From the NCBI RefSeq assembly GCF_001541345.2, contig NZ_LMVL02000003.1:620001-684000 (forward strand): DNA of 64,000 bases, read 5' to 3'. Below the pieces are notes generated by a model, which was not told the DNA's origin, did no database searches, and saw nothing but the letters and a program-made list of their open reading frames with translations. Shown piece by piece: positions 1-7,735 of this stretch. How positions within the stretch are numbered: the first letter of the stretch is position 1; every line of letters begins with the position of its first letter. The position numbers were made by a program, and so were the translations under genes. This DNA is from Gillisella vitis. Lineage in GTDB: Bacteria > Pseudomonadota > Alphaproteobacteria > Rhizobiales > Rhizobiaceae.

Positions 1-1
1 G

Positions 2-271
2 CGCACGCTTGCCGTCTACAATCACCGCCATGACCACACCCATCTGCCGGATGGCCGGGTGCAGCATCTGGATGGATCGGTGACCGACCACTGCCACCCG
101 GACGACGGCCATCATCATGGCCGGGGTGAAGAGAACCATCATCATGGCCTGGAGGGAGAGCACCATCATCACCATGACGCTCTTGAGCTTGAAGAGAACC
201 ATCACGATCATCATCACCACGGCGAGGGGCCATCGGTGACGTCGGGAAGGGGTGACCGTCATGATGGATGA
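2..271 (+). CDS. znuC: Zinc ABC transporter ATPase ZnuC, C-terminal end (5' truncated)
   Basis: This is the last 89 codons of a gene that enters from the left edge; the ATPase core (Walker motifs) lies outside the window. The visible part is a hydrophilic tail in which 25 of 89 residues are histidine, in clusters such as EHHHHHD and DHHHHG. Tails of this kind are known from rhizobial ZnuC proteins and are thought to hold or sense zinc on the cytoplasmic side. The identity rests on this tail, on the znuB permease gene overlapping its stop codon, and on zur directly after. The stop is TGA at 269-271. The core domain could not be checked. Confidence 0.8.
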   Translation, partial: RTLAVYNHRHDHTHLPDGRVQHLDGSVTDHCHPDDGHHHGRGEENHHHGLEGEHHHHHDALELEENHHDHHHHGEGPSVTSGRGDRHDG

Positions 272-1073
272 TTTCTTCGTCCGCGCATTGCTGGCGGGTG
301 TCGGGCTGGCGTTGACGGTCGGGCCGCTTGGGTGTTTCGTCATCTGGCGGCGCATGGCCTATTTCGGCGATACCATGGCACATTCTTCATTGCTGGGCGT
401 GGCGCTGTCGCTGCTGTTTTCCGTCAATCTGACGCTCAGCGTGTTTCTGGTCGCGGCAATTGTCTCGCTGCTGCTGTTGCTGTTGCAGAACCGGCGCGGG
501 CTTTCCGCCGATGCGCTGTTGGGTATTCTCAGCCACGCGACGCTGGCGATCGGCCTTGTTCTGGTGGCCTTCATGACCTGGGTGCGGGTCGATCTGATGG
601 CTTATCTGTTCGGGGATATTCTGGCCGTGACGCCCCAGGATATCGCCACCGTTTGGATTGGCGGGCTTGGCGTCATCCTGTGCCTGTGCCTGTTGTGGCG
701 CCCCTTGCTGGCGGCCACCGTCAACGAGGATGTGGCCGAAGCGGAAGGTTTGAGACCAGCGCGGGCCAGATTGATCTTCATGCTGCTGATGGCCGTGGTG
801 ATTGCCATTGCCATGAAAGTGGTGGGCATTCTGCTGATCACGGCATTGCTGATCATTCCGGCTGCTACCGCCCGGCGGTTTTCCATGACGCCGGAAATCA
901 TGGCGGTGCTGGCGTCGGTCATTGGCGCGATTGCCGTGGTTGGCGGCCTGTTCGCTTCACTGACCTATGATACGCCCTCTGGCCCCTCCATCGTGGTGGC
1001 CGCCCTTGTCCTGTTTGTTCTGAGCTTGCTGCCGATCCGCCGTTTTTCAACGGCTGCCGTGAAGAAAGGATGA
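261..1073 (+). CDS. znuB: Zinc ABC transporter permease ZnuB
   Basis: Integral membrane permease of the zinc uptake system, 270 residues, of the ABC-3 family. It has many hydrophobic segments across its whole length, as expected for seven to nine membrane spans. The N-terminus (MMDDFFVRALLAG) and the segment RRMAYFGDTMAHSSLLGVAL are typical of ZnuB. I chose ATG at 261 because AAGGGG lies 8 nt before it; a GTG at 252 and an ATG at 264 are alternatives. The start lies inside the end of znuC, so the two are translationally coupled. With ZnuC and a periplasmic ZnuA (not in the window) it would import Zn2+ under zinc limitation. Confidence 0.93.
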   Translation: MMDDFFVRALLAGVGLALTVGPLGCFVIWRRMAYFGDTMAHSSLLGVALSLLFSVNLTLSVFLVAAIVSLLLLLLQNRRGLSADALLGILSHATLAIGLVLVAFMTWVRVDLMAYLFGDILAVTPQDIATVWIGGLGVILCLCLLWRPLLAATVNEDVAEAEGLRPARARLIFMLLMAVVIAIAMKVVGILLITALLIIPAATARRFSMTPEIMAVLASVIGAIAVVGGLFASLTYDTPSGPSIVVAALVLFVLSLLPIRRFSTAAVKKG

Positions 1074-1080
1074 TCGTCCG

Positions 1081-1479
1081 ATGTCCATGCCGCAATTGAC
1101 CCGCAATCAAAGCCTGGTCTTTCAGGCGCTCGAAAAAGCCGAGGGGCCGCTCTCGGCCTATACGATCCTCGACAAGCTACGCGATAGCGGTTTTCGCGCC
1201 CCGCTACAGGTATACCGAGCCTTGGAAAAGCTGCTGGAATTCGGCCTTGTGCATCGGCTGGAGAGCCTCAACGCTTTCGTTGTCTGTTCCCACCTCCAGC
1301 ATGATTGCTGCGACCATGGAACCGTGGCATTTGCAATCTGTAGCAAATGCGGACAGGTCAAGGAGTTTCACGACCACTCCATCGACCACCGGCTGGGGGA
1401 CTGGTCGAAGGACCAGGGCTTCAAGGCGGAGAAAACCACAATCGAAATTCGCGGCGTCTGTGCAGAATGCCTCGTCTGA
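1081..1479 (+). CDS. zur: Zinc uptake regulator Zur (Fur family)
   Basis: Fur-family repressor of 132 residues, with an N-terminal winged helix (about residues 5-75, including LQVYRALEKLLEFGLVHRL) and a C-terminal metal-binding and dimerisation domain. Two CxxC pairs (CSKC and the terminal CAEC) form the structural zinc site, and the histidines in CSHLQHDCCDH and EFHDHSIDH fit the regulatory site. It starts 7 nt after znuB, so it is probably co-transcribed with znuCB, the usual arrangement for Zur in Rhizobiaceae. With zinc bound it represses znu genes. Zur rather than Fur or Mur is inferred from the operon and from the short protein with two CxxC pairs. Confidence 0.93.
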   Translation: MSMPQLTRNQSLVFQALEKAEGPLSAYTILDKLRDSGFRAPLQVYRALEKLLEFGLVHRLESLNAFVVCSHLQHDCCDHGTVAFAICSKCGQVKEFHDHSIDHRLGDWSKDQGFKAEKTTIEIRGVCAECLV

Positions 1480-1497
1480 ATTCACGCCTTCAGAGCG

Positions 1498-1573
1498 GTT
1501 TCAGTTCACTAGAGTTTGTCAGGGAAAAGTGGAAACCGGTTTTCCCGATAAGACAAACGAAAACAAAGGAATC
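1498..1573. repeat. Rhizobial intergenic repeat with GGAAACCGGTTTTC core
   Basis: Sequence after zur contains GTGGAAACCGGTTTTCCCGA and an A-rich tail (AAGACAAACGAAAACAAAG). Palindromic elements with this core are common between genes in Rhizobiaceae. A diverged copy lies at 7829-7879, in the same orientation and again directly before the hairpin core, so the two parts form one composite element. Read on the minus strand, the A-rich tail is a T-rich stretch after the hairpin at 1574-1612. Confidence 0.6.
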
Positions 1574-2118
1574 TAGAGACTGTCTGGTTCAATATGAACC
1601 TGACAGTCTCTAGCGAAGCGTTGCCAGTTGGCGATGTAGTTTTGCGCGGAACGTTTCAGGCCTTCCACGGCCTTGTCATCGAGAGTGCGTATGACGCGGG
1701 CCGGTGAGCCGACAATAAGGGAGTTGTCGGGAAATTCCTTGCCCTCGGTAATCAGCGCATTGGCGCCGATAAGGCAGTTATTGCCGATCCTGGCGCCGTT
1801 CAGAACCGTCGCCCCCATGCCCACCAGCGTGTTGTTGCCCAGAGTGCAGCCGTGAATGATGGCATTGTGGCCGATCGTGCAGCCTTGGCCGATGGTTGCC
1901 GGAAAGCCCATATCAGTGTGAATGGTGACGTTTTCCTGCACATTGGAGCCTGCGCCAATGGTGATCGGCTCATTATCGCCCCGCAGCACCGCACCGAACC
2001 AGATGCCGACATCCTCACCGAGGATTACATTACCGATGACCTGCGCATTGGGCGCGACCCAGTAACGGTCGGCGGAAGGCAGGTTCGGTTTCAGATCCCC
2101 GAGTGTGTAAAGTGGCAT
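1573..2118 (-). CDS. Gamma-class carbonic anhydrase family protein (left-handed beta-helix)
   Basis: A 181-residue hexapeptide-repeat protein (repeats such as ITIGAGSNVQ, ATIGQGCTIG, ARIGNNCLIG) followed by a C-terminal helix. Three histidines fit the metal ligands of gamma-carbonic anhydrases: H67 (TIHTDMG), H84 and H89 (IGHNAIIHG). Length and motifs match the YrdA/CaiE/PaaY-like branch, many of whose members have weak or untested CO2 hydration activity. The last ten or so residues (CQVHIEPDSL) are encoded by the hairpin repeat at 1574-1612, and the stop TAG lies at the repeat edge, so the original C-terminus appears to have been replaced or extended. AAGGA lies about 10 nt before the ATG. 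Confidence 0.88.
   Translation of the reverse strand: MPLYTLGDLKPNLPSADRYWVAPNAQVIGNVILGEDVGIWFGAVLRGDNEPITIGAGSNVQENVTIHTDMGFPATIGQGCTIGHNAIIHGCTLGNNTLVGMGATVLNGARIGNNCLIGANALITEGKEFPDNSLIVGSPARVIRTLDDKAVEGLKRSAQNYIANWQRFARDCQVHIEPDSL
1574..1612. repeat. 39-nt hairpin repeat, copy 1, inside the 3' end of the carbonic anhydrase gene
   Basis: Outer arms TAGAGACTGTC and GACAGTCTCTA, inner arms GGTTCA and TGAACC, loop ATA, and one T-T mismatch between the two stems. It lies between convergent zur and the carbonic anhydrase gene. On the minus strand it is followed by T-rich sequence, so it can act as an intrinsic terminator for the minus-strand gene. Related copies are at 7081-7108 and 7880-7918. 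Confidence 0.8.
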
Positions 2119-2195
2119 GATGGCAGGTCCTTTTATCGATCTGCCACCGATCTTTCGGGATAAGCCTCAGAAAAGCAAGGGCTTTGAACGCGGTT

Positions 2196-2219
2196 GGGCC
2201 GGGCGTGTATGCTCGGCCC
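2196..2219 (-). terminator. Possible terminator hairpin of the small secreted-protein gene
   Basis: GGGCCG and CGGCCC arms form a GC-rich hairpin 18 nt beyond the stop codon of the minus-strand gene at 2237. No T-run follows, so intrinsic termination is uncertain. Confidence 0.35.
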
Positions 2220-2236
2220 CTTTCATTACGGATATG

Positions 2237-2605
2237 TCAGCGGACATAAAGCACGAAGCTGCCATCGGATGCTTCGTCAGCGTAAATCACATTTTTGAGC
2301 TCAACCTTCCGTGACAGCAATTGCCTGCGCAGAACCGGGTTTTCGCGAATGGCCGCCTGGACTTCGCGCGCTTCCGGGCTGCTAGGCGTCAGAGACCCGA
2401 GAAAATCCTGGAATGTGTCATGCTTTTCGATCTCATCCGGGGTACTGATCATGACGCGGGGATTGTGATCTGTTGCCAGCGCCTTGTCAGCAGCAGACAT
2501 GGCTGCATGGCTGATTCCAGTCATGGCGGCGGTTGCGAGAACGGCGGCAAGAGAAATTTTGGCAATGCGAGAGTTGGCAATGCGAGAGTTGGCAATGCAA
2601 TACAT
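2237..2605 (-). CDS. Small secreted protein of unknown function
   Basis: A 122-residue protein with a signal peptide (hydrophobic stretch ISLAAVLATAAMTGISHA, cleavage probably after SHA). The mature part is about 88 residues, polar, and has no motif I recognise. A strong ribosome site (GGAGGAG, 7 nt before ATG) supports the start. The residues just after the start are a 5-residue tandem repeat, IANSR IANSR, encoded by a 15-bp tandem repeat at 2559-2603. It is probably periplasmic or secreted. The neighbours on both sides are also minus-strand but separated by over 100 bp, so it is likely a single-gene unit. Confidence 0.75.
   Translation of the reverse strand: MYCIANSRIANSRIAKISLAAVLATAAMTGISHAAMSAADKALATDHNPRVMISTPDEIEKHDTFQDFLGSLTPSSPEAREVQAAIRENPVLRRQLLSRKVELKNVIYADEASDGSFVLYVR
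2559..2603. repeat. 15-bp tandem repeat, three units
   Basis: Units at 2559-2573 and 2574-2588 are identical (TTGGCAATGCGAGAG) and 2589-2603 matches at 12 of 15 positions. They encode the IANSR repeat in the n-region of a signal peptide, so changes in copy number stay in frame. Confidence 0.9.
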
Positions 2606-2788
2606 GGGTTCACTCCTCCAGGAACAAAACCGGCGAGAAAAACTCGTTAGCCGGTGAAGGAGATCCTCGCGCTTAATCCGTTCAAATCCAATTCACCAGC
2701 GAGTGAGATTGGATTAATTCTTGGTCATGTTCACTGAGACAGCGGACATGTGGTCTGCTCAAATTTGCTCGTTTGGGGCCTATGGTTT

Positions 2789-3088
2789 TTACCGCAGCCG
2801 TAGCTTTACCGGCACCCGACGGGAATGCGGGTCCAGATGCAGGTGAATACACGCTTCCGGCTGAGAATAGCGCCAGGCACGCGCGCCGTGGCAGAGGAGG
2901 AGGTTCATCAGGTCCCGCGTCTTGGCCCGCGGCTTGTTGATGCCATCGGCCAGCCGGATCGCCGCCTCATGCAGCGGATTGAGGCCAGCGCGCGGGTTGA
3001 AGCGAAATGCCGGATCACTGCCAACTGCGCGATCCGCTGCCTGGTCCACGGCCTGGCCGGTGTTCAGGTGGTTTTCATTGCTTGCCAT
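2789..3088 (-). CDS. Conserved-looking hypothetical protein, about 99 aa
   Basis: No family recognised. I chose the ATG at 3088 (MASNENHLNTG) because GAGGA lies about 8 nt upstream; the open frame continues to an ATG at 3160 without a better ribosome site. The product is soluble-looking, basic at the C-terminus (DPHSRRVPVKLRLR), with no signal peptide or membrane segment. It lies downstream of the carboxypeptidase gene in the same direction with 87 bp between them, so co-transcription is possible. Confidence 0.5.
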   Translation of the reverse strand: MASNENHLNTGQAVDQAADRAVGSDPAFRFNPRAGLNPLHEAAIRLADGINKPRAKTRDLMNLLLCHGARAWRYSQPEACIHLHLDPHSRRVPVKLRLR

Positions 3089-3175
3089 GATGACATCCTC
3101 GTACGCATTACATTTCGAGGTGATCTGACCGGACCTTGCGCAAACACCTGCGCAGGCCACGGTAAGACAGAGTGA

Positions 3176-4639
3176 CTACTGCATTGCGGCCCAGCAGCTG
3201 ACGCCTGCCTTTTTCAAGCGATTGCAGGCATTGACCGCAGACTTCTGATCATCGAAGCCGACGAACCGGGCACGATAGACCTGAGATGCTCCTTCGCCAT
3301 AGGCCATGGCGAAAGGCCGCGCACCCTTGAGGGAAATACCGCTCTTGGCACGGGCGCTTTTCAGCAGGTCCATTGCCGCGTCCTGGCTATCCGAAACACC
3401 GATCTGGACGGTCCAGCCAGAAGGTGCCGCAGCTGGGGCTTTGGTGGAGAACGTGACTGTGTGGTCGACATCGGTTGGTGGCTTGGGCCCAGATGATTTG
3501 GAATGACGCGACGCACTTTTGCGGGTCTGCGGCATGGGAGCCGTTTCCGTTTCCAAGGCCTGGCTTGCTTCCGCCTGCTTTGCAAGAGCGGCGACCGCAT
3601 CATTGGCGCCTCCGCCACCGGCATAAGCCGTTTCGCTCAGGCTACCCGTGTCGTAGCGTCCGCCGGGTACGGGTACACCGGACTGCGGCAGTTGCGGTGC
3701 AACGGCGGTTTCGCGGGCAACAGGCGCCATCGGCTCCGGCACAGTGCTTTGGCGGGCAATAAGCGGACTTGCGCCGCCACGACGGGAGGCTTCCGGCAGA
3801 TAGGTTGCCATCAGTTTGCGCATCTGGTTGTCGCGCGCGGCGCCTGAGGCACCGCCCAGCACCACGCCAACCACGGATTTGCCATCGATCTGCAGGGAGG
3901 TGACGAGGTTGAAGCCGGAGGCATTGGTAAAGCCGGTCTTGATCCCGTCCACACCGCGTACTGAGCCGATGAGGCGATTGTGATTGCCGATCACCTGGCG
4001 GCCATAGGTGAAGCTGCGGGTGGAAAAGTAAGCGTAATATTGCGGAAAATGCTGTCTGAGCGCCATGCCCAGACGCGCCTGATCGCGGGCCGTGGTCATC
4101 TGACCGGAATTCGGCAGGCCATTCGCGTTGCGATAGGTGGTGCGGGACATGCCAAGCGCACGCGCCTTTGAGGTCATCATCTGGGCAAAACGGGCCTCGG
4201 AGCCGCCGAGATACTCGCCGAACGCAGTTGCCGCATCATTGGCGGAGCGGGTGACGAGGGCTTGAATACCTTGCTCTACCGTAAAGCTGCCGCCGGGCCT
4301 CAGGCCAAGCTTGGATGGCGGTTCGGAGGCAGCATGGGCTGACACGGGAACAGACGAATTCAACCGGATCCGGCCTTTTTCCAGCGCTTCGAAAACCAGA
4401 TAGAGGGTCATCATCTTGGTGAGCGATGCGGGATAGCGCAGGCTGTCAGCGTCGGTGGCGCGCAAAACCTTGCCGTTATTCACATCCACGACGATGTCGG
4501 CATAGCGCGATGCAGCAGCAGCCTCAGGAGCCGGAGCCACCAAGGTGGCGCAGACCAGAGCCACGGTGAGAGACACACGCATGACAGGTCGAACAATCAT
4601 GTTTCGACCAAGGAGGCTAGCAACTCGCATATTCACCAC
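3176..4639 (-). CDS. D-alanyl-D-alanine carboxypeptidase (S11) with C-terminal SPOR domain
   Basis: Penicillin-binding protein of the low-molecular-mass S11 class, 487 residues from the chosen start. It has a signal peptide, then the active-site motifs SLTK (about 72-75, nucleophile Ser), SAN (132-134) and KTG (234-236). A Pro/Ala-rich linker leads to a SPOR domain in the last 80 residues (from WTVQIGVSDS), which binds denuded peptidoglycan at division sites. It would remove the terminal D-Ala of pentapeptides in the periplasm. Start: GTG at 4639 has GGAAAGA 5 nt upstream and gives a normal signal peptide; in-frame GTG 4681 and ATG 4675 lack a ribosome site. Confidence 0.92.
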   Translation of the reverse strand: MVNMRVASLLGRNMIVRPVMRVSLTVALVCATLVAPAPEAAAASRYADIVVDVNNGKVLRATDADSLRYPASLTKMMTLYLVFEALEKGRIRLNSSVPVSAHAASEPPSKLGLRPGGSFTVEQGIQALVTRSANDAATAFGEYLGGSEARFAQMMTSKARALGMSRTTYRNANGLPNSGQMTTARDQARLGMALRQHFPQYYAYFSTRSFTYGRQVIGNHNRLIGSVRGVDGIKTGFTNASGFNLVTSLQIDGKSVVGVVLGGASGAARDNQMRKLMATYLPEASRRGGASPLIARQSTVPEPMAPVARETAVAPQLPQSGVPVPGGRYDTGSLSETAYAGGGGANDAVAALAKQAEASQALETETAPMPQTRKSASRHSKSSGPKPPTDVDHTVTFSTKAPAAAPSGWTVQIGVSDSQDAAMDLLKSARAKSGISLKGARPFAMAYGEGASQVYRARFVGFDDQKSAVNACNRLKKAGVSCWAAMQ

Positions 4640-4879
4640 TGCACTCTTTCCTGAATTCCAGCCCTGATCACGCATAGGCACAGGGCAACATGGCCGATCT
4701 GGTGCTATGCGTATGAATTCCTGCTTTGGCCGCCCCCCAGCGACATATTTCCTGACGCTAACACCACAGCGTTACCAAGTGGTTTATGATGAACAACAGG
4801 TTGCCGGTCCCTGCTGCATTTTTCTAAAATTTTGCCGATTTTCGTCCAAATCCGGGTCAGGTCTGGGCAAAGTTCGGGA

Positions 4880-5665
4880 CTACTCGCTCGACACGGTGAG
4901 TCGGGAGGCAACGAATGCTTCGACAGCGGTATCAATTTGCCGCCAGTCGGCCAATTTCTGGCGCGAGAACCGGTAAAGCACGCTGAGATCGTGACCGGCA
5001 TTGAGATCGCGCTGGCAGGTATCGACGGTTGGCCCGTCCTGTTGCAGCCCGGCTTGATCGGGGGAAAGACAACGGATGGCGAAGTCCGGGCGACCTTGTC
5101 GGGGTGCCGTGTAAAGAATTTCGCCGTCATAGCCACTGCCCGCACGAAAGCGGTGGCCGGTCAGGCCAAAGGGGCCTGGCTGAGGCGCTCCTTCGAACAA
5201 TTGCTTGTAGATCGGCTCAATCCGTCCGGACATGTCGCGTGACATGGTGCTCTGGGAAATCTGGAGGAAGAGCAACTGGTTCGATTGGCTGATATCGTCG
5301 AAACGCAGCCGGTCCGCCTGGCTATAGCCGCGCATTTCCGGCCATGTCAGGGCCAGATCCACACGGGCGAGGGCGCCATCGTGGCGCTGGCGTTGGAACC
5401 TTATGGTGTTGTCTTCAATGCGCAGATGATCAAGGCCGATGGTGATCGCCCGTGGTGTCGTGCTCTCGCTGCGCCGATCACTCGTCAGTGCGCGGCCAAT
5501 CCAGTCGCTGCCCAGAAACAGCGCCAGGGAAAAGACGAGGAGAAGGCCGAGAACTGCAAAACAAACCATCAGCGTCCTGGTGGAGATCAGTGGCTTGTCC
5601 ATCGTGGTTGTGGGTGACTTGACGGCATGGTCCATGCTTCGACTGGCCTTTTCTTGGCTGCGCAA
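4880..5665 (-). CDS. Membrane-anchored hypothetical protein
   Basis: A 261-residue protein with one membrane segment near residues 33-55 (LMVCFAVLGLLLVFSLALFLG) and a large C-terminal part that should face the periplasm. I recognise no catalytic motif or named domain. The soluble part is rich in Gln, Arg and Asp and contains four cysteines or fewer. In-frame ATGs at codons 1, 11 and 22 leave the exact start open. It has the look of a conserved rhizobial envelope protein, but that is an impression, not a match. Confidence 0.65.
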   Translation of the reverse strand: MRSQEKASRSMDHAVKSPTTTMDKPLISTRTLMVCFAVLGLLLVFSLALFLGSDWIGRALTSDRRSESTTPRAITIGLDHLRIEDNTIRFQRQRHDGALARVDLALTWPEMRGYSQADRLRFDDISQSNQLLFLQISQSTMSRDMSGRIEPIYKQLFEGAPQPGPFGLTGHRFRAGSGYDGEILYTAPRQGRPDFAIRCLSPDQAGLQQDGPTVDTCQRDLNAGHDLSVLYRFSRQKLADWRQIDTAVEAFVASRLTVSSE

Positions 5666-5797
5666 CCCTTCCGCGTCATCATGGGTGAGGCACTGGCCGA
5701 CAACCTAAAGAAACCGGAATCTGAGTCGCGCATAGAAGCATGGCCAGCGCATGGTTAATGGCGCGTTAATGGCGCGGTTTTGTCCGTCTGCAATATC

Positions 5798-5836
5798 CAA
5801 AAAGGTGAGCCGGTTCCGTGGCAGCGGAACCGGCTC
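5798..5836 (-). terminator. Intrinsic terminator of the LapG-family gene
   Basis: An 11-bp perfect stem (GAGCCGGTTCC / GGAACCGGCTC, 5807-5817 and 5826-5836) followed on the minus strand by ACC and five T residues. It lies about 90 nt past the stop codon of the gene at 5924-6538. Confidence 0.8.
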
Positions 5837-5923
5837 TTGGCCTTGGTCGGACGGAGATGCGGGGACGACCGGGGCCAATATCTGCCAGGCGTCGCGGATG
5901 CGGTCGCGTCCTCGCCTTGGCGG

Positions 5924-6538
5924 TCAGTTGTTTGGAAGAGCGGCAACGGTTGCGGCGCGCCCATCCTGGATCTTCATCCATTGCCCCGGATTGTCGGAGG
6001 ACTGGCGTTTCAGGAACGTATATTCCGTATCCGACCAGAGCAGCACCTTGTTGCGCATGTTGTCGAGAATGAAATCACCGCGATCGGTGCGGACGGTCAG
6101 CACAGCATGGCCGGCGCCATTGGGTTGCAGCACCACGGTTATCAGCAGGTTGGATTCGGCTACGCCTTTCGCAATCAACTGACGACGCTTGAGCAGGGCG
6201 TAATCTTCGCAGTCGCCGGCAATGGTTGGGTATTCCCACCATTCCTCGACCCCGTAAAGCTCCATGTCCGTTTCCGGCTTGATGGTGGTGTTGACGGTGT
6301 AGTTCACCTCAAGAATGTCCTGCCAGATCGCGGGTGTCAGCTGTTGCGGACCTCTGTCGCTGCCGGAGGGGCGGCATTCGCTGGCATAACGCTGGCAGAA
6401 CTCGTAATGGCCTATCGGCTGGCTGGCTCTGCCATTGATTTTCATCGAAGGCTGGCCGGCAAAAGCCGCTTGTGCGCTGGCGAATGCCACGATAGCGGCG
6501 ATGATGGCGAAACCTGTTGTCGTCTTCTTGTTCGTCAT
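5924..6538 (-). CDS. LapG-family (BTLCP, DUF920) transglutaminase-like cysteine protease
   Basis: A 204-residue secreted protein: signal peptide (residues 1-27, ending QAAFA) and a bacterial transglutaminase-like cysteine proteinase domain (Peptidase_C93). The triad is visible: C110 in AGDCEDYALLK, H144 in GAGHAVLTVR, D159 in DFILDNM. The family includes LapG, the periplasmic protease that releases surface adhesins when the c-di-GMP receptor LapD lets it go. No LapD or large adhesin gene is in the window. A tandem PilZ gene lies on the same strand about 570 bp upstream. The target is unknown; family membership is firm, LapG-like function is inference. Confidence 0.85.
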   Translation of the reverse strand: MTNKKTTTGFAIIAAIVAFASAQAAFAGQPSMKINGRASQPIGHYEFCQRYASECRPSGSDRGPQQLTPAIWQDILEVNYTVNTTIKPETDMELYGVEEWWEYPTIAGDCEDYALLKRRQLIAKGVAESNLLITVVLQPNGAGHAVLTVRTDRGDFILDNMRNKVLLWSDTEYTFLKRQSSDNPGQWMKIQDGRAATVAALPNN

Positions 6539-7059
6539 TGGGTGTCTCCCCGTTATGGGAGTACAATGACAGTGATACTTTGCTGTCTGGCAAAATTGGA
6601 AGGTAGGAATAAGTACAAATTCGAGGAAAATAAGTATAAAATTAAAATAAAATTTTAGGCAATTTACTATTGTTTTCTATGGGAATTGACAGGGTGAGCT
6701 GGCGTGCACGGTTATGTCAGCATCGCAAGCAGGCCTTCTATCTATCTGAAAAATATCAAAAAATGACATAAAAACGCGGCAGGAAGATTGTGGCGTGTTG
6801 TGCCGAAAGAACGCAGCACTGTCTCAAGAATTTCGGCAGACGTTGATGTTGAGTAGCCCCATAAAGGGATTTCCTGTCAAAAACCCGGAGGAAATACTCA
6901 AGATCCTGTAGAAATGCATGGGTTTTGGTGAATGATGGATGAACGGAATGGGGGGCAAGCATCAGCCCGAAAAATGTAAGCAGCCGAAAACCGAGGGCGG
7001 AGTCCTCTGCGCACATGCTTGAGACGGTCAGGGAGGCGTGAAACCCAATGTCGTGAAAA
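6539..7059. other. Intergenic, partly very AT-rich, no gene supported
   Basis: Positions about 6590-6670 are strongly AT-rich (AAATAAGTATAAAATTAAAA) compared with the GC-rich surroundings. A minus-strand open frame at 6756-7016 (86 codons) has no ribosome site or recognisable feature and I do not call it. The AT-rich part may hold the promoter of the LapG-family gene. Confidence 0.5.
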
Positions 7060-7072
7060 GATAGCCACTATC
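7060..7072 (-). terminator. Short hairpin with T-run after the PilZ gene
   Basis: GATAG / CTATC arms with a CCA loop, followed on the minus strand by TTTTC. It lies about 40 nt past the PilZ stop codon, beyond repeat copy 2. Confidence 0.45.
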
Positions 7073-7080
7073 AAGCGGCA

Positions 7081-7108
7081 ACCCGGTTCAATATGAACCT
7101 GACGGGTC
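7081..7108. repeat. Hairpin repeat, copy 2 (left arm shortened)
   Basis: Inner arms GGTTCA and TGAACC with loop ATA are identical to copy 1. The outer right arm GACGGGT is only partly matched by ACCC on the left, because about four bases (GTCT in the other copies) are missing. It begins directly at the stop codon of the PilZ gene. Confidence 0.7.
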
Positions 7109-7735
7109 CTACAGAAACTCTGTCAGGGCCTCGCGGGATTGCAGGGTGGTAAACTCTATGGCAACGCCTTCCAAGAAGTGGCGCACGACGCGGCCACGCA
7201 TGCTGCCCAGGCGTACCGCAGTGCCAAGCGGTGGGCGAATATCGATATCGATCGCCGCACCTGAAAGGGACAGGTCCATGATCCGGCAACTATATTTACG
7301 TCCGTCATCAAAGACCAGTTCGGTGCGTGGCTGCTTTGGTGTCAGCCGGTCATGGCGGCGGTCTTCCGGCAGGCCCAGTTCGTGCTTGTTGGCAATCCAG
7401 GTCAATTGAGCGGCAAGTTTTTCGCGTTTGCGCTCCGTTGCCACGATGCTGATGACAAAGCCATCATCGGTGGTCTTGATCACGGTGCCTTCGATGCGGC
7501 CGATATGGTCGATGTAGGCAATGATCCTTTCGCCCGGCACGGGGCGGGCAGCGCAGATCACCCGGACGTCGCCCGGTGACATATCTACCGTCAGGCAGAC
7601 ATATTCATCCTCGCTCGGCACCATCAGCCGACCCTCAAGACTCACGGAGACGCGCTGAAACGCCCGCTGAACCGGGGGTCGTGCTGAGCCGCTATTGGGA
7701 GCCTGATGATAGGAATACATGCAACGATTCTTCAA
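7109..7735 (-). CDS. Tandem PilZ-domain protein (putative c-di-GMP receptor)
   Basis: A 208-residue cytoplasmic protein with two PilZ-like domains. Domain 1 (about residues 23-100) has R24-x3-R28 and DMSPGD, so the final Gly of the DxSxxG motif is Asp. Domain 2 (about 125-200) has RRHDR (RxxxR) and DLSLSG (DxSxxG), the full c-di-GMP binding signature. PilZ proteins bind c-di-GMP and alter partners in motility, polysaccharide synthesis or adhesion; the partner here is unknown. The stop codon abuts hairpin repeat copy 2. A possible link with the LapG-family gene on the same strand is inference only. Confidence 0.85.
   Translation of the reverse strand: MKNRCMYSYHQAPNSGSARPPVQRAFQRVSVSLEGRLMVPSEDEYVCLTVDMSPGDVRVICAARPVPGERIIAYIDHIGRIEGTVIKTTDDGFVISIVATERKREKLAAQLTWIANKHELGLPEDRRHDRLTPKQPRTELVFDDGRKYSCRIMDLSLSGAAIDIDIRPPLGTAVRLGSMRGRVVRHFLEGVAIEFTTLQSREALTEFL

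Noticed and set aside
6756..7016. An 86-codon minus-strand frame between the LapG-family and PilZ genes
   Set aside because: No ribosome site, odd composition and no recognisable family.
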